DNA of 5,034 nucleotides from JBHAEC01 sp041855385 (lineage in GTDB: Bacteria > Bacillota > Negativicutes > Veillonellales > Veillonellaceae), in contig JBHAEC010000043.1 in the NCBI GenBank assembly GCA_041855385.1, forward strand, positions 1-5,034, written 5' to 3'. Every line of letters starts with the position of its first letter. The first letter of the stretch is position 1. The translations under genes were made by a program, and so were the position numbers. Shown here piece by piece: positions 1 through 4,542 of the stretch. Below the pieces are notes generated by a model, which searched no databases, was not told the DNA's origin, and saw only the letters and a program-made list of their open reading frames with translations.

Positions 1-1020
1 TACACCGGAAACTGTTTTTTGCGTCTCTTCCATAAAAGCATTCATGGCTTCCATGAGAGGCGAAAACCACATACCGTCATATACAAGTTCCGCATATCTT
101 ATCCCCATTTGCTCTTTGTAGTGCATAGTTGCTCTATCTAGACACAGATATTCCAGCTCTCTATGGGCATACATGATAATAGCCCCTCCCGGGTTCTCAT
201 ACACGCCGCGAGACTTCATCCCTACCAGCCTGTTTTCCGTTATATCTACAATCCCCACGCCATGTTTGCCTCCCAGTGCATTTAATGTTTGCACAATTTG
301 AAGAGGTGACATACTTTTCCCATCCACGGCGACGGGTACGCCCTGCTCAAAAGTTAACTCTACATAGGCAGCCTCATCGGGAGCTTTTTCCGGAGTATTG
401 CATACAAGATATACATCATCTTTTGGTGCATTCCACGGATCCTCCAAATCTCCTCCCTCATGAGAGAGATGCCATATATTTTGATCCATGCTATAAGGAT
501 GCTCTTTTGTTGCTACAACGGGAATATTATGCTTTTTGGCATATTCCATACAATCTTCTCTTGATTTTAATTCCCATACCCGCCACGGTGCAATAATTTT
601 TGTGTTAGGCGCCAAGGCTTTAATCGTTAACTCAAAACGAACCTGATCGTTTCCCTTTCCCGTTGCTCCGTGAGCAATCGCTTGAGCACCTTCCTGCTCA
701 GCGATTTCCACTAGCTTTTTAGCGATAAGCGGTCTTGCAAAAGAAGTTCCCAACAAATATTTTCCTTCATATATGGCCCCGGATTTTACAACCGGCCAAA
801 TATAGTCTTTCACAAATTCTTCCTGTACATCCAAAATATATGCCTTAGAAGCACCGGAAGCCAAGGCTTTCTTTTCCACCGCCTCATAGTCCTCCGGTTG
901 TCCCAAATTACAACACACGGCGATAACCTCACAGTTATAATTCTCTTTTAGCCACGGAATAATAACGGATGTATCAAGACCCCCGGAATAAGCTAATACT
1001 ACTTTTTCACATGTACTCAT
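1..1020 (-). CDS. argG: Argininosuccinate synthase, C-terminus cut by window edge
   Basis: ArgG joins citrulline and aspartate, using ATP, to make argininosuccinate, the penultimate step of arginine synthesis in the cytoplasm. The 340 visible codons are open throughout and read off the left edge; family members are about 400 residues, so roughly 60 are missing. Seen: the N-type ATP pyrophosphatase P-loop AYSGGLDTS (residues 10-18), [16 protein letters not shown] (117-132), the [14 protein letters not shown] segment (177-190) with EDPW after it, and [18 protein letters not shown] (262-279). The start is the ATG at 1020, with AGAGGTG five bases upstream and the P-loop at the usual distance. It lies downstream of the glycosyltransferase gene on the same strand, but the 124-bp gap holds its own promoter and ARG-box-like sites, so arginine repression is expected. 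argH would commonly follow beyond the edge; this cannot be seen. Identification is very secure. Confidence 0.97.
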   Translation of the reverse strand, partial: MSTCEKVVLAYSGGLDTSVIIPWLKENYNCEVIAVCCNLGQPEDYEAVEKKALASGASKAYILDVQEEFVKDYIWPVVKSGAIYEGKYLLGTSFARPLIAKKLVEIAEQEGAQAIAHGATGKGNDQVRFELTIKALAPNTKIIAPWRVWELKSREDCMEYAKKHNIPVVATKEHPYSMDQNIWHLSHEGGDLEDPWNAPKDDVYLVCNTPEKAPDEAAYVELTFEQGVPVAVDGKSMSPLQIVQTLNALGGKHGVGIVDITENRLVGMKSRGVYENPGGAIIMYAHRELEYLCLDRATMHYKEQMGIRYAELVYDGMWFSPLMEAMNAFMEETQKTVSGV

Positions 1021-1063
1021 TTTTACACCTCTTTTATCTTTTAGTATAGTGATTTTGTAACGA

Positions 1064-1118
1064 TGAAATGATTATACATGATTATGTATAATTTTGCAAT
1101 ATTTTTTATTTTTATTCA
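1064..1118 (-). promoter_or_regulatory. Candidate tandem ARG boxes (ArgR/AhrC operator)
   Basis: The known ArgR/AhrC core can be written TGNATWWWWATNCA. On the minus strand, box A, TGCAAAATTATACA (1098-1085), differs at one position. Box B, TGTATAATCATTTCA (1078-1064), carries both half-sites but with one extra base. A weaker box C, TGAATAAAAATAAA (1118-1105), matches the Bacillus-type TGAATAAAAATTCA at 12 of 14 positions. The centres lie at about 1071, 1091.5 and 1111.5, a spacing of 20-20.5 bp that is close to the roughly 21 bp of known tandem ARG boxes. A perfect 9-bp inverted repeat, ATTATACAT/ATGTATAAT with a 4-bp centre, spans 1071-1092. Box C lies in AT-rich sequence and may be chance. 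Confidence 0.6.
1071..1099 (-). promoter_or_regulatory. argG promoter (-35 TTGCAA, 17 bp, -10 TATAAT)
   Basis: On the minus strand, TTGCAA (1099-1094) is followed after exactly 17 bases by a perfect TATAAT (1076-1071). This predicts a transcription start near 1064 and a leader of about 43 nt carrying the AGAGGTG ribosome binding site of argG. A second -10-like TATACT at 1048-1043 has no convincing -35 partner. The promoter is almost completely covered by the ARG-box-like dyads, which is the arrangement expected for repression. Confidence 0.7.
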
Positions 1119-1144
1119 TTTTTTACTTTTTCAATTACCCGGGC

Positions 1145-1921
1145 CTATAGTCCCAAATCTTCCATATACGCCGCTTCTGCCTCTTTTTGAGTTATTAATC
1201 CCTGCGCAGCCATTAAAGAAAGAACGGTATATTGCCTCTTCTTTGCCTCTTCATAATTATCCACCGGATTATAATAAGAAGGTGCCTGTGGCAATCCGGC
1301 CAACAAAGCACTTTGTGCCAAACTCAGCTCCTGTGGCTTGCGATTAAAATATCCCTCGGATGCTGCCTTAATTCCGTAATAATTATTCCCAAAATACACC
1401 GTATTAAGATAAATAGCCAAAATCTCGTCTTTCGAATAATTCTCTTCCATTAAAATAGCCAATACCATTTCTTCTCCCTTTCTAGCCCATGTACGATTCG
1501 CAGAAAGAAAGAGATTTTTTACTACCTGCTGTGTAATTGTACTTCCACCTTCAACGGTTTTACCGGCTACCATGTTGGTATAAAGGGCACGACTAATCCC
1601 ATAAATATCTAGAGCTCCATGATCATAGTACCGTTTATCTTCCGTAGCCACTAAAGCCTTCTTTAGGTCGTTCGGCAATCTACGGCTCTCAATGTAATCC
1701 TCCTTTTTCACACGCTTTGTTATAGCAGCCTCTACCGCTTCTTTAAACATAAACAACCGCTTTATCCGCTCCGCTTCGCCTAAGCTGGACTCCATTTGTT
1801 CAATATTCTTTTCAATAGGCGTGTATAATGCACGCGCTTCATTGGTTTCCTCTACTGTCGGTCCTCCGGTGTAGAAAAAAATACCACCCAGAATCAACAG
1901 TGCGACTAATAATTTCATCAT
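1145..1921 (-). CDS. Monofunctional peptidoglycan glycosyltransferase (GT51)
   Basis: This 258-residue protein should polymerise lipid II into glycan strands at the outer face of the cytoplasmic membrane. A single hydrophobic segment (residues 3-17) serves as an uncleaved signal anchor. It is followed by a charged, probably helical linker (about 24-80) and the GT51 domain (about 80-215). Family motifs are visible in order: ATEDKRYYDHGALD (92-105) with the putative catalytic Glu94, EGGSTITQQVVKNL (124-137), RKGEE (147-151) with the second conserved acidic position, and KDEILAIYLNTVYFG (164-178). No transpeptidase domain follows, so it is monofunctional (MtgA/Mgt type) rather than a class A penicillin-binding protein. 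The frame is closed by a stop codon at 1927-1925, just upstream of the ATG, so no longer start exists; the next codon is also ATG. No Shine-Dalgarno site is seen. No terminator separates it from argG, so read-through is possible. Confidence 0.9.
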   Translation of the reverse strand: MMKLLVALLILGGIFFYTGGPTVEETNEARALYTPIEKNIEQMESSLGEAERIKRLFMFKEAVEAAITKRVKKEDYIESRRLPNDLKKALVATEDKRYYDHGALDIYGISRALYTNMVAGKTVEGGSTITQQVVKNLFLSANRTWARKGEEMVLAILMEENYSKDEILAIYLNTVYFGNNYYGIKAASEGYFNRKPQELSLAQSALLAGLPQAPSYYNPVDNYEEAKKRQYTVLSLMAAQGLITQKEAEAAYMEDLGL

Positions 1922-1927
1922 ATGTTA

Positions 1928-1936
1928 ATCATACCA
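1928..1936 (-). promoter_or_regulatory. Extended -10 element at the glycosyltransferase start
   Basis: On the minus strand, TGGTATGAT (1936-1928) is an extended -10: a TGN motif plus TATGAT, 5 of 6 matches to TATAAT. It is followed by six bases and then the ATG at 1921, so +1 would fall on or next to the A of the start codon. The -35 position (about 1956-1951, TAGGCG) is poor, as is common for extended -10 promoters. A second possible -10, TATAAG (1950-1945), would give a leader of about 17 nt that still lacks a clear Shine-Dalgarno sequence. Confidence 0.4.
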
Positions 1937-2261
1937 CATACGGTCTTATACGCCTACTCCGGTGCCATCAGAGAAAATTCTTTTCGAGATTTATCAAGTC
2001 AGGAAAATTTTACCAGTCAATTCATCTCAAACTGAGACCTACCATTCCTTTTTTCTGTAAAATCGGTGGGAATTTTTTCTCTCTTGTATTTTTAAAAAAT
2101 TCTATATACAATGAATGGAGACAGGTTAACATGTTATATTAAATTATAAACCAAGTTTATAAACATAAATTTAATTATATATATCCTACGGATACATAAG
2201 AGTAACCGTAACAAGTTTTTATGTTCCATAAGCCCAATTTATAGTATACGACCAAAAACTG
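1937..2261. other. AT-rich divergent intergenic region, no gene supported
   Basis: The gap between the glycosyltransferase and the LigB-like gene totals about 400 bp. I find no coding frame with a ribosome binding site or recognisable protein on either strand, and no tRNA or riboswitch that I can identify. It holds several small dyads: GAATTTTTT/AAAAAATTC (2070-2078 and 2094-2102), a 10-bp palindrome TAACATGTTA (2127-2136), TTATAAAC/GTTTATAA (2144-2162) and TATCC/GGATA (2182-2194). Most are AT-rich and could be chance; they may also be regulator sites for the divergent genes. Confidence 0.5.
2144..2162. repeat. 19-bp palindrome TTATAAAC-CAA-GTTTATAA
   Basis: This is a perfect 8-bp inverted repeat with a 3-bp centre. 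The size is typical of a dimeric repressor's operator. It lies about 220 bp from the glycosyltransferase start and about 165-185 bp from the LigB-like start, rather far for a simple operator unless a more distal promoter is used. No terminator-like U-run follows. Confidence 0.35.
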
Positions 2262-2290
2262 TTTCAGATTCATTCATTCCATGCTATATA
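2262..2290 (+). promoter_or_regulatory. Candidate promoter of the LigB-like gene
   Basis: An extended -10, TGCTATATA (2282-2290), has TATATA at 2285-2290. A weak -35, TTTCAG (2262-2267), sits 17 bp upstream. Transcription would start near 2297, giving a leader of about 30 nt that carries the strong AAGGGAG ribosome binding site. The -35 is poor, so the call rests on the extended -10 and its position. Confidence 0.4.
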
Positions 2291-2325
2291 TTTCATAAGT
2301 CGCTAAGAGTAGAGAAGGGAGTAAA

Positions 2326-3144
2326 ATGATGGGAGGAATCGTATCTGCCGCTTTTTTCCCCGTGCCTTTATGCGTTTATAAATCCATCGGGAAGGAAAAT
2401 CATCCTCTCTTCCTGCAAATGCACGAAGCCATGCAAAAGGCGGCTGAAGCAATAAAAAAAAGCAATCCTCAAACCGTGGTAGTACTGAGTCGCTATCGCT
2501 TTACTCTGGCGGATGCCATAGGAATTAGCCCGCAAGCACGCCTTAGAGGAAACTTAGAAAATCATGGTGATTCAAGTATCGCCGTCGGCTACGACACTGA
2601 CTTAACATTAACTCGTGAAATCCGACGCTATGGCGATCGCATGGGTATTCCCATCGTAGACATTCTCAGCTCTATTCCCACCGTATACCATGACGATCAT
2701 TTACTTCACTATTCAGCGGTACTTCCATTACACTACCTGCAACAAGCCGGTTTAGGCAGTAGCCGGCAGCTTGTACGCCTCACAATGGGACGATTAAGCT
2801 ACGAGGAGATGTTTGCCTTTGGACAAACTATGCAAAAGGCTGCGGTAGCAGCTAATCGCAGAGTAGCCATCATCACTGCTGCCAATATGTTGCCCGTCCG
2901 CCCTATTACAAAAAATGACGGAAGTTTAGACAGCAATTTGGTGGCTATGCAAGCGATGGGAGATAAGAAACCGATCCTTCTCCATCAATTAGGCTATCCT
3001 CCGGAAGAAGAATATGCTTTCCGCTGTATCGCATTCCTTTTAGGATCTGTCAGCGGATTAAATGCCAAACCCAATATTTATCGATATGAAACGATTAACG
3101 ATAAGGGCTATGGTCTCATGCAATACAATATAGAATCAAAATAA
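2326..3144 (+). CDS. LigB-fold protein lacking the metal-binding histidines (AmmeMemoRadiSam-A N-domain-like)
   Basis: The protein resembles the class III extradiol dioxygenase (LigB-like) domain that forms the N-terminal half of AmmeMemoRadiSam protein A, whose function is unknown. Framework matches in order are the N-terminal GGIVSAAFFP (3-12), NPQTVVVLS (47-55), LRGNLENHG (73-81), YDTDLTLTREI (89-99), VLPLHYL (132-138), RRVAIIT (178-184), EEEYAFRCIAFLLGS (227-241) and a C-terminal GYG (261-263). At positions where I recall conserved histidines (PHPP, SPHG, LDHG and SGDLSH) it has PVPL (Val13), SRYR (Tyr57), LHYS (Tyr129, beside His128) and ANMLP (Pro190). A Glu near 229 is kept. It is therefore probably not a metal-dependent dioxygenase. 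No AMMECR1 domain follows. AAGGGAG (2315-2321) is 4 nt from the first ATG and 7 nt from the second, so Met2 (2329, MGGI) may be the true start. It stands alone, with a terminator directly after the stop. Confidence 0.8.
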   Translation: MMGGIVSAAFFPVPLCVYKSIGKENHPLFLQMHEAMQKAAEAIKKSNPQTVVVLSRYRFTLADAIGISPQARLRGNLENHGDSSIAVGYDTDLTLTREIRRYGDRMGIPIVDILSSIPTVYHDDHLLHYSAVLPLHYLQQAGLGSSRQLVRLTMGRLSYEEMFAFGQTMQKAAVAANRRVAIITAANMLPVRPITKNDGSLDSNLVAMQAMGDKKPILLHQLGYPPEEEYAFRCIAFLLGSVSGLNAKPNIYRYETINDKGYGLMQYNIESK

Positions 3145-3189
3145 AGGCAAAAGAAAAAGGAGAGAAATTCTCTCCTTTTTCTTTTGCCT
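3145..3189 (+). terminator. Long perfect dyad terminator directly after the LigB-like stop codon
   Basis: Two 22-base arms (3145-3166 and 3168-3189) are perfect complements around one central base, starting at the base after the TAA stop. The core reads as an intrinsic terminator: GGAGAG, AAATT loop, CTCTCC, then TTTTTCTTTT. The tract 5' of the hairpin is the complement of the T-tract, so the structure looks the same from the other strand and may also act as a backup terminator for the opposing rpsR operon. Confidence 0.85.
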
Positions 3190-3215
3190 GAATCACCTCA
3201 AAATAGACAAAGCAA

Positions 3216-3245
3216 AAACCCCGCAATCCAAAGATTGCGGGGTTT
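3216..3245 (-). terminator. Intrinsic terminator of the rpsF-ssb-rpsR operon
   Basis: A GC-rich 13-bp stem, AAACCCCGCAATC/GATTGCGGGGTTT, surrounds the 4-base loop CAAA. Read on the minus strand it follows the rpsR stop by about 13 nt and runs into TTTTTGCTTTG, the expected U-tract. It lies 26 nt from the plus-strand terminator, so the two convergent units are separated by back-to-back hairpins. Confidence 0.9.
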
Positions 3246-3258
3246 ATTATGTATAGAC

Positions 3259-3489
3259 CTATTCCGCTGTAAACGGCAACAAAGCAATTGCTCTTGCTCT
3301 TTTAATCGCCAATGTTAATTTGCGTTGATCTTTTGCACAAGTGCCGGAAATACGACGTGGAAGAATCTTGCCGCGCTCGGTGATGAAACGGCGCAATTTG
3401 GCAACATCTTTATAATCGATTTCTTCTACTTTATCTACGCAAAAGCTGCAGACTTTTCTTCTTGGTCTTCTGCTTCTTTCTCTTTTCAT
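3259..3489 (-). CDS. rpsR: 30S ribosomal protein S18
   Basis: S18 binds the central domain of 16S rRNA next to S6 in the small-subunit platform. The 76 residues cover the usual length. Conserved features are a basic N-terminus ([11 protein letters not shown], 2-12), the IDYKDV core (24-29), [18 protein letters not shown] (32-49) and the C-terminal [13 protein letters not shown] (61-73). Cys14, Cys17 and Cys51 match the cysteine-containing (C+) type of S18, which may bind zinc; E. coli S18 keeps only one equivalent cysteine. A strong AAAAGGAGG (3505-3497) sits 7 nt before the ATG. It is the last gene of the rpsF-ssb-rpsR operon, 40 nt after ssb, and is followed by a clear terminator. Confidence 0.97.
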   Translation of the reverse strand: MKRERSRRPRRKVCSFCVDKVEEIDYKDVAKLRRFITERGKILPRRISGTCAKDQRKLTLAIKRARAIALLPFTAE

Positions 3490-3529
3490 TGTGAATCCTC
3501 CTTTTCGAAATAAGTAGGAGTCCTAAAAC

Positions 3530-3931
3530 CTAAAACGGAACTTCTTCACCGGTGTCGCCCTTGTCGCCTCCAAAGCTGTCAAAATTGCTGCTTTGTCTTG
3601 CCACACTCTCGCCCTGCAAGGCTTGACCCACAAAGTTTGCAATTACTTCCGTTACATAACGCTTTTGACCGTCTTGTGCCTCGTAAGAACGAGTTTGCAA
3701 ACGGCCTTCCACAAAACAACGGTTGCCTTGGCGCAAGTTTCCGACATTTTCACCCAGTTTTCCCCATGCCACACAATTAATAAAGGAAGTCAACTCCTTC
3801 TGTTCCGATGTGGTTTGATCGAAATAAGAGGTAGTTGCTGCAACCGTAAACGTAGCTACGGCTCTTCCCGTTTTTGTATAACGCACTTCAGGATCACGCG
3901 CTAAATTACCTAGAATTTGTACAGAGTTCAT
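3530..3931 (-). CDS. ssb: Single-stranded DNA-binding protein
   Basis: SSB coats single-stranded DNA during replication, repair and recombination and recruits partner enzymes through its acidic C-terminal tip. The OB fold occupies residues 1-105: MNSVQILGNLARDPEVRYT at the start, VATFTVA (25-31), FINCVAWGKLGENV (50-63) with Trp56 in the position of a DNA-stacking aromatic, and GRLQTRSY (76-83). The tail ends in EEVPF, a variant of the canonical DDDIPF tip. The linker between fold and tip is short (about 25 residues), giving 133 residues against about 170-180 in the common longer forms. The start has GGGAGGT (3944-3938) 6 nt upstream. It lies 17 nt after rpsF and 40 nt before rpsR, the classic S6-SSB-S18 operon order. 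Confidence 0.97.
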   Translation of the reverse strand: MNSVQILGNLARDPEVRYTKTGRAVATFTVAATTSYFDQTTSEQKELTSFINCVAWGKLGENVGNLRQGNRCFVEGRLQTRSYEAQDGQKRYVTEVIANFVGQALQGESVARQSSNFDSFGGDKGDTGEEVPF

Positions 3932-3948
3932 CTTTTTACCTCCCAGGC

Positions 3949-4233
3949 TTACTTGTCGTGTTTTACGATTAGGTGTTTAAGGATCTCGTCGTTAATTTTT
4001 AGTACGCGGTCAATTTCTTTGATTTCTGCAGGTGCAGCTTCAAAATTAACCAATACGTAGTAACCGTCAGTGAATTTTTTCACTGCATAAGCAAGACGGC
4101 GCTTGCCCCAACGATCTACCTTTTCTACTGTGCCGCCTACACGAGCAATTAAAGCCTCAACTTTTTCAACAACTGCATTAATCGCTTCTTCTTCGGCCGG
4201 TTTCACAATAACCATGACTTCGTATTTGTTCAT
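3949..4233 (-). CDS. rpsF: 30S ribosomal protein S6
   Basis: S6 forms a heterodimer with S18 and binds the platform of the 30S subunit. The 94-residue protein starts MNKYEVMVIVKP and shows DRWGKRRLAYAVKK (40-53), a hallmark of the family, then GYYVLVNFEA (57-66) and IDRVLKINDEILKHLIVK (74-91). It lacks the acidic C-terminal tail that can be extended by glutamates in E. coli. The start at 4233 is chosen over the in-frame ATG at 4260 because a perfect AGGAGGTGA (4249-4241) lies 7 nt before 4233 and would be inside the longer reading. It is the first gene of the operon, with a leader that can form structures occluding this site. Confidence 0.97.
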   Translation of the reverse strand: MNKYEVMVIVKPAEEEAINAVVEKVEALIARVGGTVEKVDRWGKRRLAYAVKKFTDGYYVLVNFEAAPAEIKEIDRVLKINDEILKHLIVKHDK

Positions 4234-4241
4234 ACCGAAAT

Positions 4242-4291
4242 CACCTCCTCTTTTGGACATATGCCCCTATCTCCCATAGGGGTAGGAAGTG
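4242..4291 (-). promoter_or_regulatory. rpsF leader: Shine-Dalgarno-sequestering pairing plus hairpin
   Basis: In the transcript, CACUUCCU (4291-4284) can pair over 8 positions (one G-U) with AGGAGGUG (4249-4242), the rpsF Shine-Dalgarno sequence. Between them sits a 7-bp hairpin, CCCCTAT/ATAGGGG (arms 4264-4270 and 4276-4282, 5-nt loop). S6:S18 autoregulation through an rpsF leader element is established for E. coli and predicted widely. I do not see the CCG bulge reported for that motif, so the assignment to it is inference; the pairing itself is directly visible. Confidence 0.45.
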
Positions 4292-4313
4292 CTTACCATC
4301 AATAAGCCTTATA

Positions 4314-4342
4314 ATTATATATCAAGTAAAAAAATTGTGCAA
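4314..4342 (-). promoter_or_regulatory. Promoter of the rpsF-ssb-rpsR operon (TTGCAC, 17 bp, TATAAT)
   Basis: On the minus strand, -35 TTGCAC (4342-4337) and a perfect -10 TATAAT (4319-4314) are separated by exactly 17 bases. Transcription should start near 4307, giving a leader of about 74 nt before rpsF. The spacer is T-rich, and the sequence upstream of the -35 (about 4350-4395) is a strikingly purine-rich tract on this strand. Confidence 0.75.
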
Positions 4343-4444
4343 GACAAATTTCCCCTTTTCTCCTCACCACTTTTTACCCCTTTTTCTACTTCTTACAAAA
4401 ACATATGCAAAAATTACAATTTAATATTCCTAAGCCATATTGAA

Positions 4445-4504
4445 TTGTGGAAAAACACTTCCTTTCAACCGGCTTCTATATATTGCGAAGAAGGTATTCC
4501 ACAA
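4445..4504 (+). repeat. Large imperfect dyad upstream of dapL
   Basis: The outer arms TTGTGGAA (4445-4452) and TTCCACAA (4497-4504) are perfect 8-base complements. Inside them ACTTCCTT (4457-4464) faces AAGAAGGT (4488-4495) with 7 of 8 pairs, one of them G-T. The arms are joined by a 4-nt versus 1-nt bulge and leave a 23-nt apical loop. No U-tract follows, so it is not an intrinsic terminator. It could be a leader RNA element or a protein-binding dyad. Confidence 0.35.
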
Positions 4505-4512
4505 GATAAAAT
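4483..4512 (+). promoter_or_regulatory. Tentative dapL promoter (TTGCGA, 18 bp, TAAAAT)
   Basis: TTGCGA (4483-4488) and TAAAAT (4507-4512, 5 of 6 matches to the -10 consensus) are 18 bp apart. This would give a leader of about 24 nt containing the AAGGAG ribosome binding site. Other AT-rich -10-like strings nearby make the choice uncertain, and an upstream promoter would place the 4445-4504 dyad in the leader instead. Confidence 0.35.
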
Positions 4513-4542
4513 ATATTCTATAGTATTGCAAAGGAGAATTCT

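Noticed and set aside
276..596. Plus-strand open frame of 106 codons
   Set aside because: It lies wholly antisense to argG, has no ribosome binding site, and its composition is that of a reversed coding strand.
1119..1150. Terminator between the glycosyltransferase and argG
   Set aside because: The GC-rich stretch GGCCCGGG after the stop does not form a stable stem with a following T-run on the minus strand.
2022..2132. Minus-strand 36-codon frame in the divergent gap
   Set aside because: It has no Shine-Dalgarno sequence, no recognisable motif and only chance length in AT-rich sequence.
1828..2142. Plus-strand open frame of 104 codons across the glycosyltransferase start and the gap
   Set aside because: It overlaps the start of a clear GT51 gene on the other strand, lacks a ribosome binding site, and shows no recognisable motif.
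1922..2325. Riboswitch, T-box or tRNA in the long divergent gap
   Set aside because: No T-box sequence, no cloverleaf and no conserved riboswitch core could be recognised by reading both strands; only small dyads were found.
3593..3904. Plus-strand open frame within ssb
   Set aside because: It is antisense to a securely identified ssb and has low-quality, cysteine-rich composition.
4234..4260. Nine-residue N-terminal extension of S6 from an ATG at 4260
   Set aside because: The perfect Shine-Dalgarno sequence at 4249-4241 would lie inside the coding region, and the family begins at MNKYEVM; 4233 is the start.
4350..4395. Pyrimidine-rich tract between rpsF and dapL as a functional element
   Set aside because: It is striking in composition but has no repeat unit, dyad or reading frame; it is most simply AT/pyrimidine-biased spacer upstream of the rpsF promoter.
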